From assembly GCA_905182995.1 (NCBI GenBank), contig CAJJDP010000122.1:2318-49984 (forward strand): 47,667 nucleotides of DNA. Direction: 5' to 3'. The stretch's first letter is position 1. Every line of letters begins with the position of its first letter. Both the position numbers and the translations under genes were made by a program. Below the pieces are notes generated by a model. That model was not told the DNA's origin. It worked only from the letters and a program-made list of their open reading frames with translations, and did no database searches. Positions 39,001-47,667 of this stretch are shown here, piece after piece. This DNA comes from Paramecium octaurelia (taxonomy: Eukaryota > Ciliophora > Oligohymenophorea > Peniculida > Parameciidae).

Positions 39001-39210
39001 AGAAAGTTATGACTTTTGAATTAAAAATTAATCTAATTCATCAATACTAAGGACATCTTCCGCATAATGTTAAGCATGTTTATTCTACTTTTGACAATAA
39101 AGACAGAAAATTCGATCCTCACTGCATGCATTTGATTTACACCAAAAAAGTACAGGTTTTTCAGGATGATCTTTACATTTAAAATCTTAACTCTATTAGT
39201 TTTAATTCAT
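36096..39210 (-). CDS. B-box/TPR protein with 20 single-exon TPR units
   Basis: An intact gene of about 865 residues; likely a helical scaffold protein, partner unknown. The start at 39210 (MNQNQQSQDFKCKDHPEKPV) leads to a B-box-like Cys/His cluster (WCKSNACSE, FCLYCQKQNKHAQHY). A coiled region follows in a 529-nt first exon, and then come 20 TPR units. Seven diverged units come first (for example CLKSLMRYQEAINAYEKVL), then 12 nearly identical ones (core QFDQAQEWYDKALAINPQHV), then a terminal one (YNQFDTASSLFNQAFQMMP), ending at TGA 36098-36096. Twenty introns of 24-27 nt separate the units, all phase 1 after AAA-G or an equivalent codon; examples are 38656-38681, 37895-37918 and 36359-36384. 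No frame break was found. In the homogeneous units, failure to splice would place TGA in frame after four intron codons. This gene is the clearest case in the window of repeat number growing by whole exon-intron units. Confidence 0.92.
36254..37844 (-). repeat. 12 tandem 128-bp units (102-nt TPR exon + 26-nt intron)
   Basis: The landmark TATGGCCAAAGC recurs at 36291, 36419, 36547, 36675, 36803, 36931, 37059, 37187, 37315, 37443, 37571, 37699 and 37827, always 128 bp apart; the last copy is followed by diverged sequence. Introns start (plus-strand left edge) at 36359 and every 128 bp up to 37767. Two variants are mixed: one with CACTTAATGAGTCC and ATCAAAG, the other with CATGTAATGAGTTC and ATCTAAG. 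Confidence 0.95.
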
Positions 39211-39917
39211 TGTTTTATTATTAATTAATTTTATTAATTCACAAACCATTTAAATATATTTTTATAATATATATTAATTTTAATTAAAAATATGCACATT
39301 ATACTTAAATATTTCAGTAGATCTGGACTCTTTAAATTTAGAGAACTTCATAAAGTTGTGTATTAAATAAATTCAAGATTTTCTATTTTAGAGTGAAATT
39401 AAGCATATTAGTACGAATACTACTAATTTAAAAATAAACCTTTGTGCTCAATTTATTTAGAATAAATAGGGCATAGAGTCTTCGACTTTGATAATTAAAG
39501 CTCTCTTTATAAATTAATTTTAAATGGAAATATAAGTAATTAACCAAAAGAGTAACTATCAATTCTGTTCTTATAAAGTCCAAATAACACCCAATCATTT
39601 TATGCTTGGCTTTGTACATTACCTCTACTTACTTGAGTGATGTAAACGCTTAAAATATGTAGTATAATAAAATATTATTGATGTCAAATTGCTATTATCA
39701 GTAGATTCTACCCCAAGCATTTTTACATCCTGTAAGATAAACATCAATTTGCAGAGTATTTGCCAATCTAATTCAATAATACTAAAGAATTTTCTGTGAA
39801 ACTTTAAGAAAATGAATTACATAAAAATAAAAAATATTCTATGATGCTAGAGTGGAAGGAAGGAATATACTTTTGGTTTTAGAATAGAAGTAGAATTATT
39901 TTAAAGCTTCATGATAA
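39211..39917. other. Intergenic, likely divergent promoters
   Basis: This stretch separates the minus-strand TPR gene from a plus-strand hypothetical gene. The minus-strand open stretch at 39428-39619 has no recognisable features. A short plus-strand frame just before 39918 (MMLEWKEGIYFWF) ends at a TGA. Confidence 0.35.
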
Positions 39918-40160
39918 ATGACATCTGAATTTTATTACCAAAATCTACGTATGAATTGTTATACCCAACATGAAGAAAATTATGAAAAAATGCGATAATA
40001 ACCCATCTTTGTTAAATAGTTCCTGTTCAAATTCAAATAAATTTATGATGATCTTCAATTTCAGCAGATTACTTATTATTTGGGTTCTACATTTACTGAG
40101 TTTATCGGCATTTCTAGGCCAACATCAAACAGCCAGATTTATATTACTTCAGTTATTTGA
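39918..40160 (+). CDS. Small hypothetical protein
   Basis: ATG 39918 opens an 80-residue frame: MTSEFYYQNLRMNCYTQHEE, then KMRQQPIFVKQFLFKFKQIY, then ITYYLGSTFTEFIGISR, to TGA 40158-40160. After that TGA the same frame stays open to about 40457 (SALFVSGINFNC; MAKLKREKGRIHRDQNY), so the gene may be longer if the TGA is an error or spliced out. No domain recognised. The standard-code frame overlapping it at 39970-40194 is its shadow. Confidence 0.4.
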
Positions 40161-41881
40161 GTCTCTTGCTTCTAGAGTTCGGCATTATTTGTGAGTGGAA
40201 TCAATTTCAATTGTTTAGAAATAAGTATTCTAAATAATAAAACAAAATTTTTCCAATATCAATTCCAATTTTAATATATATTCACTTCAGGTTTACAGGT
40301 TACAAAGATGAGCTTTTAGGAGATTTTACATCTAAATCATCCGATATAAAGGCCATAAATCATGGCTAAACTGAAGAGAGAGAAAGGAAGAATTCATAGA
40401 GATCAAAATTATTTAAGTTACTTCATAATTAAGTATTATTAAAAATATTCTACAATATGAATTGGAATTTGTATTATCGAAATAACCTTGTATGAATCCA
40501 AAAAAAGGATTTGTTTTGAATCAGATTTTTTTAAATAAATCAAAACTTAAAGCCAAAATAGTAAGATTTATTTTATCAAGTGAAGAGCAGCAGTATATAA
40601 TTTTTATTGATACCTAGTGATGAATCAATGAAAACCATGTGTACATTCTAACTTTCCTTTACAATTTTTCCAGTGAATTTATCAACTCAAAGCAACTTAT
40701 CATCTTCAATCTAGGGCGCATTTAATTATAACTATTTTATAGAAACTAATGGAATTGTAATAATAATATTAGTTAATTTGTATAAGTAATCCATTCTTCT
40801 CATTTTTTCTCACATAATATACTAGAATTAATTATACTATATAAAAATGATACGATTTTTCGCAACTAATGAAAATAACTCCTCATTTGATATCTAATTA
40901 TATTGCTGATTGATAGTATGTAAACTTAAATTAAAAGCAACTGTCATTTATCTAAAAATTTTAATTCTTATGGGTTGCTATTGTATCTATTATAATTGCC
41001 ATTACAACTAAATAGATAAAATCAGCTTTTTTAATCATAATCAATTATGAACAGAGATCTTAATACATTGATTTTAGAAATTCGAATGCAAATTTATAAA
41101 ATTATTAATTTATATATAAATGAAATTTATTATAGAAAATGCTTCTTTTGAGTAATATATCTTTATTTTAACCATTCTTATTTATTGTTTAATAAAAAGA
41201 TTCCTACCTCCTCCCTACTATATCTAGAAAATATTAGCAGTATTATTTCTTAAAGATAAAGCAGACAACTTGTATTATATGTCCAGCTATTAAAATATGA
41301 CGCTTTTTGAATTTTCATTTAAGACAAACATGTTTCAAAAAGTAATTTCGGCAGTTTGTAAGATTATTTCCTACTTATACTGCTTCATCTGATCTTAGAA
41401 AAGAGCTCAAGCTTGAGCTTTGAGTTCAGAGTGAATAGCCCTTTCTAGTTTGCAGAAAATCCTTACTTGTTGCAAGATTATCAATAGAGGTAGTATAATT
41501 CTTAAATGATTTTGAGAATGCTTTGTTTGCAAACTAATTTACTTTTTTTGGAAATATTCTTATATAATCCAGGATAGTAATTTAATACAAATACAAATAT
41601 AAAGGTTGAAGTTCAAATAATTCACAAATAGAATGTTTTATATTCTAACCTATTATGCATTATTTTTTCAAATATTAAGATGACCCAGAGATGCTAATCA
41701 TTTTATTTCTTTAAACTTTAATTTTAATTTTGATTAATAATTCATAACTCAAGATTAAATTAAATTTTAGAATTTTTATTTTGTCTTAGAGAATTATATA
41801 TTTATTCAAAAATGCAAATGTACAATTTTAATTGTAATATTCTGTTACTTTATTGTGCTAGATGATCGATCCTGAAACATA
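40161..41881. other. Long spacer with one palindrome, no clear gene
   Basis: Apart from the possible extension of the 39918 frame to about 40457, no supportable gene is seen. The notable element is the palindrome at 41404-41419. Confidence 0.35.
41404..41419. repeat. Perfect 16-bp palindrome AGCTCAAGCTTGAGCT
   Basis: The sequence equals its own reverse complement over 16 bases, extended by one G-T wobble and two A-T pairs outward. It sits in a non-coding stretch and could be a dimer-binding site or mere chance. Confidence 0.6.
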
Positions 41882-42536
41882 ATGAAAGTTTATAGATTTC
41901 GAATATCATTAGGAAATGTATTTATACTTGAAAACCTAAATAGGATTAGTTATAATCAAATGGTAATTTTAATTCTTATATAAGATTAGCTGATTTAGAT
42001 GAATTCTACACTATCAATAAAGTTGAATAACTTGAGACTATTAAATCCATAATTAAAATAGAATAGAGAATTTTTAAAACTCTTTCCGAAAACATTGGAA
42101 AATTAGGGATAGCCTCCTCCTATTTTTAGGTTTTATTATATTAATATTACTTTTGTTGACCTAAATGAATGTACTAATTTGGGCCCTTTGATAAATTACT
42201 TTTGAAATAGCATAAGTATGCAATAATAATTTAGAGATTCAAAATACGCGTATTATTTTCACTTAGTTGCAAAAATCAGCCTAAATTAGTAGCCTCAAAA
42301 ATTATTTTCAGTCCTGCACTGATTTTATAATTAGTCCTTTTAACTAAAGTCTGATACAAACATTAATATTAATGAATAGTTTCTACTTTCCATATCAACT
42401 ATTTATGATTATTGATTAAATTATAAGAGAGATATATAATTATCATTCAATTTAGAATTGTATGAATTGTATTAAATAATTTAAAGTCAATAGTTTTAAG
42501 TAGATATTCTAAATAAATAATTATGGCATAGAATGA
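41882..42536 (+). CDS. Hypothetical protein, about 208 residues, with one intron
   Basis: ATG 41882 opens MKVYRFRISLGN. A 26-nt intron (41918-41943) follows, then DQLQSNGNFNSYIRLADLDE and VEQLETIKSIIKIEQRIFKT. The frame changes at a T5 run (42123-42127) and at a T4 run (42200-42203). Removing one T from each gives a continuous protein (YYINITFVDLNECTNLGPLI, then NNLEIQNTRIIFTQLQKSAQ) to TGA 42534-42536. The spliced length minus two bases is an exact multiple of three. The charged, helical N-terminal half and no visible membrane segment suggest a soluble protein. Family not recognised. A Met in another frame at 42523 (MAQNDLSELHHLEEWRIKK) opens a further protein-like stretch that may be a continuation or another gene. 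Confidence 0.55.
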
Positions 42537-42765
42537 TTTATCTGAATTACATCATTTAGAAGAATGGAGAATTAAAAAAATTGTGATATTAAATTTTTTA
42601 GGACTATTAAAGTTCAAATTTGTTTGATCATTATACATTAGAAAAATAATTAAATAATAGAATACTAATTATTATTATATAGTATATCCATACATTATTA
42701 TATCTAATACTAGAGGTATATACTTCTAGAAGAATTTAAAATATAACTTTGCTTAAATTAATCTA

Positions 42766-43727
42766 TCAATCCCTATCCTACCCTTCCTTAATATTGGAAC
42801 CTGGACTTAAAAATTGTTTAATTTCATCATAAATGACCAAAGATAAAGCAGATCTGCTTCCAAAAAAGGATTATGAGAGAGCTCCTTTGAAAAAACTGTT
42901 TAATCCTTCTTTATTAAGAATCTAAACTGCGCAATCTAAATTATTTTTATAATGAATATTAGAACTTCCTTTTTAATTAATAATGATCCAAATATACTTT
43001 ATTGCATTATCATTCTTCTTCTGATTATATTAAATGGAGATGACATGATACTAGAAGTACAATGTATGAAGTAAGCAACAATAAATTTTACACCAACATT
43101 GCTCATCATTGAATTTTTGAAGATAGTTCCCTTCGCTGTGTCATAACAGCCAAAGGAGATACTTCTATATACTATGACTTCCAAAGCTGAAATTCTCAAT
43201 CCTCTATATAATCCCTTCAAGCCATCTGACTTATATATCTTCCTCACACAATCTTTCAAACTATTGAATTACCTTTCCACTTTATTTTAATTTTCTATAG
43301 CTAATTTATTCCTTGCAAATTAAAGTGGATAAATCAGTAGCAAAGTTGTTCCACCAGCTGCACCTCCCGATAGCATATTTACTAAGAAAAAGTTTAGTTT
43401 CTCCCTTTTTGGATCTTAACTGAATGAAGAATCAATTACCAAAAGAACGAAAAAGGATTTTGTATACATCATTGAAAGCAAAGTTAAATGCTGCATTTGG
43501 AACATAAAGTCTGAGATATGGCAAATGACCTCTCCAAAATGTAGATAATGGCTTTGATAATTCAATATAGAATATACTTCTTCTTTAAGAAGCCTGATGA
43601 AGCAACCATAAAGACCGACATCTTAGTGTTTGAATAAAATTTTTATTCTTTATTTTGGAGTGTCAGTTGACTTAGAAACAGCAAATGATACTCCACCAAT
43701 CAAAAAATCCCTAATGAAATCATTCAT
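42766..43727 (-). CDS. ADP/ATP-carrier-like mitochondrial carrier with altered signatures
   Basis: Mitochondrial carriers exchange metabolites across the inner membrane; the closest type here is the ADP/ATP carrier. The start at 43727 reads MNDFIRDFLIGGVSFAVSKS. Introns at 43552-43577 (26 nt), 43420-43439 (20 nt) and 42969-42997 (29 nt) restore WRGHLPYLRLYVPNAAFNF, the NMLSGGAAGGTTLLLIYPL helix start, and YKNNLDCAVQILNKEGLNSF. The protein ends IYDEIKQFLSPGSNIKEGQD before TGA 42768-42766. Three carrier repeats are present, about 295 residues, the normal length. The spliced length is one base short of a multiple of three, with the break just 3' of the second intron (AA for AAA near 43416). The three Px[DE]xx[KR] signatures read PKQRIK, PLQFAR and PFNIIR: all three acidic residues are lost. 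The RRRMMM signature is RRRMIM. Confidence 0.85.
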
Positions 43728-44453
43728 TATGAAAAATAAATAATGCTTTTGAATTTCAAATTAATCAAATATTTTATTACTCTTTTCTGTTGATTTCTAT
43801 TTTCAATCAATTAATCAATCTGAAGATATCATTTTAAGAACATTTAATTAAACTAAAGAACAAATAATCATAAAAAGGGGTCAATGCATTTATGATTTAC
43901 CAAATATTGTGGGTTAAAGAATGATTGTATTATTAATAAATATAATAAATAAAATTCTAATAAAACATAAATAGAAAATTTTGGATCATCTTAATTATTT
44001 TTGAGAACTCTTATCCTAATAAAATATCACTTGAATTTGCATTTATTTTTTAGATAGGTTAATATTAAGTCTCAAAGAATTCCATCATATCATACAGTTT
44101 GTTAAATATAATAATTATTAATAATAATAAATTGTGGTAGATGTTTAAGAAAATTTAATCGAAAAAATACTATTTCAAAACAGATATCATCTAATATTCT
44201 ATTCTCAAAGTTAGAATGACCTGATTTGATGATTAATAACAATCGTAAAAAGAATGAAATGAAACTTTGTGCTGATTAGATTATTTTTATCATTTATTAA
44301 TGTAAATAATATTCTGTCTAATTCTTATATAATAGATTTCACAATAATTACATGGAGAGAATAGGGAATTAGTAAGGATGGTAGCAAATTAAAAACTATT
44401 GTAATTGATATTTATTTTTATAATTCCTCAACTTAACTATTGATCACTTACTC
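43728..44453. other. Intergenic, no gene seen
   Basis: This lies between the start of the carrier gene and the 3' end of the GTPase gene. AT-rich, with no convincing frame. Confidence 0.4.
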
Positions 44454-45424
44454 TCAAAATTTTGGTTTTCTGTTATTAATTTCGATTTTTATATTAGAAG
44501 TGTCCTTTGTTAAGTGATAGATATCATTCAACTTCTTTTCAGTTTACTCTATATAACTTTGATTAATTTAAGCAATGTTATCATTAAAATTTATTAACTC
44601 CTAATGAATAAACAATTCCTCTGATAAATGTGATTATTCAAATTTTTCTATAAAACTTGGACTATTATAAACCTGTTTGATATCATTTATTTTTTTTTTC
44701 CAATCTTAGACATTTTCAATTAATTTATTGTAATCTTCAAGCATTTTTGTTTTACTCTCTTCAATTGATGATAATATCTAGTCTAAGCCTTCAAATTCTG
44801 TATTAACTGAATTTGTAAACTTTAAACTAATAGGATTGATTTTGACTTGTTCCTTTATTGTCTAATGAAATTTTAGTGCAGTAGCATTGATAATGGCTTG
44901 TGAAATTTATTCAACTGAATATTAATCTTTTAGTGAAACCTAAAAAGTTTTATAATTTTCTAATGAATCAATCCGTTCCAAATTATCCAAATGTGTTCCT
45001 ACCACAATGATAGGAAAATTATCTTTAGGATCTAATTGGCGATATTCTAAAAAATTGTTCACCCACCTCTAGACTGATTTTGGCCCAAATTGATCAGTTA
45101 AATCATAAACTACAACACAACAATCCGCTCTTTTATATATTGATTAGTTGATGCTTTAGAATTTTCCTTATCCTGATGTATCCAAAAACTAAAAGTACCA
45201 TTGAGAGATGTTACATTTAAATAGTACTTAGAATTTTCAACTTTGATTTCCTATTTTGTAATATCTATGCCTAAGGTAGCACAATGCGATTCAGAGAAAC
45301 CGTTATTAATAATTTAATTTATAAGCGTTGTTTTGCCAACCCTATATATGAATTTAGAGATTTATATATACCCATAATCACCAATTAGTAGAATATTGAA
45401 TCCTTTCTTTTCTTCAATTAACAT
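44454..45424 (-). CDS. Rab/Ras-like small GTPase with long C-terminal extension
   Basis: An intact gene of 304 residues after removal of introns 45342-45371 (30 nt) and 45189-45214 (26 nt). The start at 45424 reads MLIEEKKGFNILLIGDYG. Motifs: P-loop GDYGVGKTTL (the first intron splits its G), switch-I-like SHCATLGIDI, G3 LDTSGQGKF (canonical DTAGQE, with the E position changed to G), G4 position THLD instead of NKxD, and G5-like NATALKF. The usual GTPase core ends near residue 170. It is followed by about 130 residues of Gln/Lys/Glu-rich coiled-coil-like sequence (SSIEESKTKMLEDYNKLIEN) ending NNRKPKF, with no C-terminal cysteine for prenylation. The altered G4 suggests changed or lost guanine specificity. 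The role may be membrane trafficking by analogy, but the missing lipid anchor argues for a different one. Confidence 0.85.
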
Positions 45425-45532
45425 ATCAAAAATAATACAATTATCTAATTTATATAAACTATATTTAGATAATGGTATAAGAAATCTTTAATTAGCATAT
45501 TGTTTTTTTCCAATTATTATTGATCAGATTGA

Positions 45533-45817
45533 GACATTGAATTTTAACTCATTTAACATTTATCGCAACGAATTAATTTGAAGAGATCATATAAATACAG
45601 ATCAATTTTGAAGTCAAAATTTTATGGATGGATAAAGAAGAAAACAATGCTTGATGTTAAAGATTAAGGGAATCAATTTATAATGTAAGTGCATTATATG
45701 GGGAATTATAAATAAGAAAAGAAAGTTGATAATAATAAGACTAAACCTAAATTTATTAAATTGAAAATGTCTATTTAGTTAGTTATGTTTTTATTCCTTA
45801 TGTTAAATAAGTTTTGA
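45533..45817 (+). CDS. Fragment of a hypothetical protein with one membrane segment
   Basis: An open frame from 45533 to TGA 45815-45817 contains RINLKRSYKYRSILKSKFYG, then KDQGNQFIMQVHYMGNYKQE, and ends with a hydrophobic segment (KMSIQLVMFLFLMLNKF). The first Met inside is at 45647. The basic first half followed by a hydrophobic helix suggests part of a membrane protein. The TGA lies at a TTTT run, so the frame may have continued. Family not recognised. Confidence 0.35.
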
Positions 45818-46099
45818 TGGCATTGATAAATTTAATTGAATTTAACTTAAATTGGACAAGCATTAATTAATTTTTTTTAGAGAAGGATAAATTCAGTGAT
45901 TTCATATCAATTAAATTCAATAATATCCAAGTTAAAACTTTTTAATATTTTCTGTATTATAAATAGTTGAGAAGTATTAGAGAACATGTGATAATTGAGT
46001 GATATTTGCTAATTTTTATGTCTTTTGATGAGTAATTGCAGATTATCAAATAGTTTTTAATAATCAATTGTAAGATTGATCATGTCTATTCAATAATAA
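45818..46099. other. Spacer or eroded continuation of the 45.5 kb frame
   Basis: No stable frame on either strand. Confidence 0.3.
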
Positions 46100-46487
46100 T
46101 TATTTTGATTTAATATATCTTTTTGGAAATTATGCATTACTATCATTTCCTTGATTAACAGTAATATGTTTACTCATCTCATAAAACATTCATCGAAATA
46201 TTCTTTAATTGCTTATGATCAAACCCAACAATTTTTATTATTAATTGACCAAATTGAAATATTGCCATTAAGATAATATCCAGATATGAACTAATTAGAT
46301 TTTTTCAAAAATTTAATTGAAACACATATCCTGATAATTAATCTAATACATGAATTTATTTAAACATTTCTTATTTTAATTTATTGATTACTTCAGCTTT
46401 ATTTTTCAATTTTATTAATTCTTATTTAGACTGCCACTTATTGAAAAGATTGCATCTTTATACAAATGAAAAAAAATCTAAATCCAT
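46100..46487 (-). pseudogene. WD-repeat-family relic
   Basis: The minus-strand ATG at 46487 opens MDLDFFSFVQRCNLFNKWQS, then KNKAEVINKLKQEMFKQIHV, to TGA 46307-46305. In a neighbouring frame the sequence goes on ISGYYLNGNISIWSINNKNC followed by QAIKEYFDECFM. The 'I-S-G...I-x-I-W' pattern is that of a WD40 blade, and the following QAIKE segment is where the next blade of this ciliate family usually begins. Frame change and TGA show it is broken. No further blades are seen below 46100. Confidence 0.45.
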
Positions 46488-46659
46488 TTAACAATACCTG
46501 CTTAAAGCAAATTTTTTTGTATGCAAACTAACTTCGTGGTAAAGCATGGGAATTCGTTCCATAATTTTACATTAATTGAATAAGTTATTAATATTTTTTT
46601 AATGTTGGTAGAAATTTATTGAAAATATAAATATATTAGTAAATTAAGTTTTTCATAAA

Positions 46660-47667
46660 TCAGTAATATAAAATACTCTCTTTTGATGTGAAAACGTATG
46701 CTTCCGAACTATAAATATTAATAAACTGTGCTCTTTTAATTCTTATTTTATTATTCTTTTTCTCTTCATTTGAAAAACTTTAAGAAAATGTTGACCAATC
46801 CAACATTATGTTTGAAAAAATAATATATTTAAATTTAAGCATTTCGATGAAATACTGATTATCACAATACTTAATCTAATGGCAGAGGTCCCCAACTCCA
46901 TATTCCAAAGAAATTTTTGACATCTGTTAAATACCATCTGCCTTTAAAGCCTTCCAATAAATTATTAGAAGTTCCTTCCAACACTACAATTGATAATTTG
47001 CAACACGATCTTTGTACATATCTACATCTCTATGATTATATTAAATAAATTTTCCAAACATTCTAATAGAATTTAACGTGCCCATTATAATATACACCAT
47101 GTTTTTTTCAAGTTTATTTCTATAAAATGTTTATCTAGCTTCTAGTTGTAATTTAGTTGCACATTCTAATCTTACGCTTGTAATTGAAGCCAAAGGTTCG
47201 ATGACTAACTTAATGCCCAATTACACCTTTTGTAGAATTTCTAAACCATATTTTAAATTTTATGGAGTTGAATCATTTTCCAATTTGAGATCATTTAAAA
47301 TTAGATCTCTCCTTTTTTTTTTTCAATTTGATGCAAAGACAATAAAATGTTAAGAAAAGTATAAGGCCTGTTACTGGGAAAATTGTTCCAAAAACTACTC
47401 CGAAAATTGTACCACAATCATCGCATTCTTATGATTTTGAATTCCCTACTCCCTCCTACTAAGTTATTCTGAACACCAGAGCAAATAGAATTAAAATTCT
47501 AAGAAAATTACTAATAATTTATGTTAATGACAAATTATTATATATATACTATTTTTCATTTAATATAACAATTTTTTGTGAACCACTTTTTTAAATTATA
47601 TTTTAATTCAATTTTTATCCCTTTTTATTTGCATAAAAATAGGCAATTTCTTTGATATCCGAACCAA
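46660..47667 (-). CDS. Single-pass membrane protein, 5' end at or beyond window edge
   Basis: The frame is open from the window edge. It contains RILILFALVFR (possible leader), ECDDCGTIFGVVFGTIFPVT followed by GLILFLTFYCLCIK (a membrane helix), and a Lys run encoded by A11 (47313-47323). After a one-base frame change at that run it continues LKYGLEILQKVQLGIKLVIE, SVRLECATKLQLEARQTFYR and WKELLIIYWKALKADGIQQM to TGA 46662-46660. The helical, charged C-terminal part is likely cytoplasmic. The start codon is not clear and may lie outside the window. Family not recognised. The frame change at the long A run is more likely a length error than decay, since both sides are clean. Confidence 0.55.

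Noticed and set aside
17210..39210. Internal eliminated sequences (germline DNA)
   Set aside because: The long genes here show no TA-bounded insertions; all interruptions are 20-32 nt GT...AG introns or single-base changes.
39970..40194. 74-residue frame MKKIMKKCDNNPSLLNSS...
   Set aside because: Out of phase with the longer ciliate-code frame from 39918, which has better composition.

Overview
The window reads as macronuclear DNA of a Paramecium-like ciliate. Three things in the sequence support this. The DNA is very AT-rich. Long reading frames run through many TAA and TAG codons at positions where glutamine fits, and TGA is the only stop. The genes are cut by 20-32 nt GT...AG introns that restore the frame when removed. 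Genes of 3-8 kb run without inserted TA-bounded segments, so this looks like IES-free (macronuclear) sequence.

Layout. 1-1970: mostly non-coding, with one gene relic. 1973-3890 (+): B-box/TPR protein gene whose TPR repeats are separate exons. 3890-14700: a graveyard of decayed genes, including a WD40 relic and several unrecognised protein remnants on both strands. 14733-16640 (+): a WD40 pseudogene with several frameshifts. About 17210-25642 (-): a giant membrane protein of about 2,780 residues (signal peptide, LamG-like region, Cys-rich region, beta-helix repeats, several membrane helices). 27240-28600 (-): remnant of an ATPase-module protein. 28681-32072 (+): a second large membrane protein with CGDG...ECDDGN (DUF4215-type) cysteine repeats. 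32720-34055 (+) and about 34060-35960 (-): eroded hypothetical and Cys-rich genes. 36096-39210 (-): an intact gene of about 865 residues with a B-box and 20 TPR units, in which 12 nearly identical exon-plus-intron units repeat every 128 bp. 39900-47667: small hypothetical genes, an ADP/ATP-carrier-like gene whose three signature acidic residues are all replaced, an intact Rab-like GTPase with a long C-terminal extension, a WD-family relic and a single-pass membrane protein running off the window.

The most unusual structure is the pair of TPR genes. Every 34-residue TPR is one 102-nt exon bounded by phase-1 introns at the same place (AAA-G|GT), so repeat number can change without breaking the frame. 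In one gene the array has been homogenised, introns included, with traces of a two-unit (256 bp) higher-order pattern.

Many otherwise healthy genes carry single-base frame breaks at A or T runs. Some of these may be sequence errors, so 'pseudogene' calls that rest only on such breaks are provisional. Others (multiple in-frame TGA, internal deletions, truncation) look like real decay. The genes do not form an operon or pathway. The mix of multigene-family members and relics resembles a gene-family-rich, possibly subtelomeric, region; that last point is inference.
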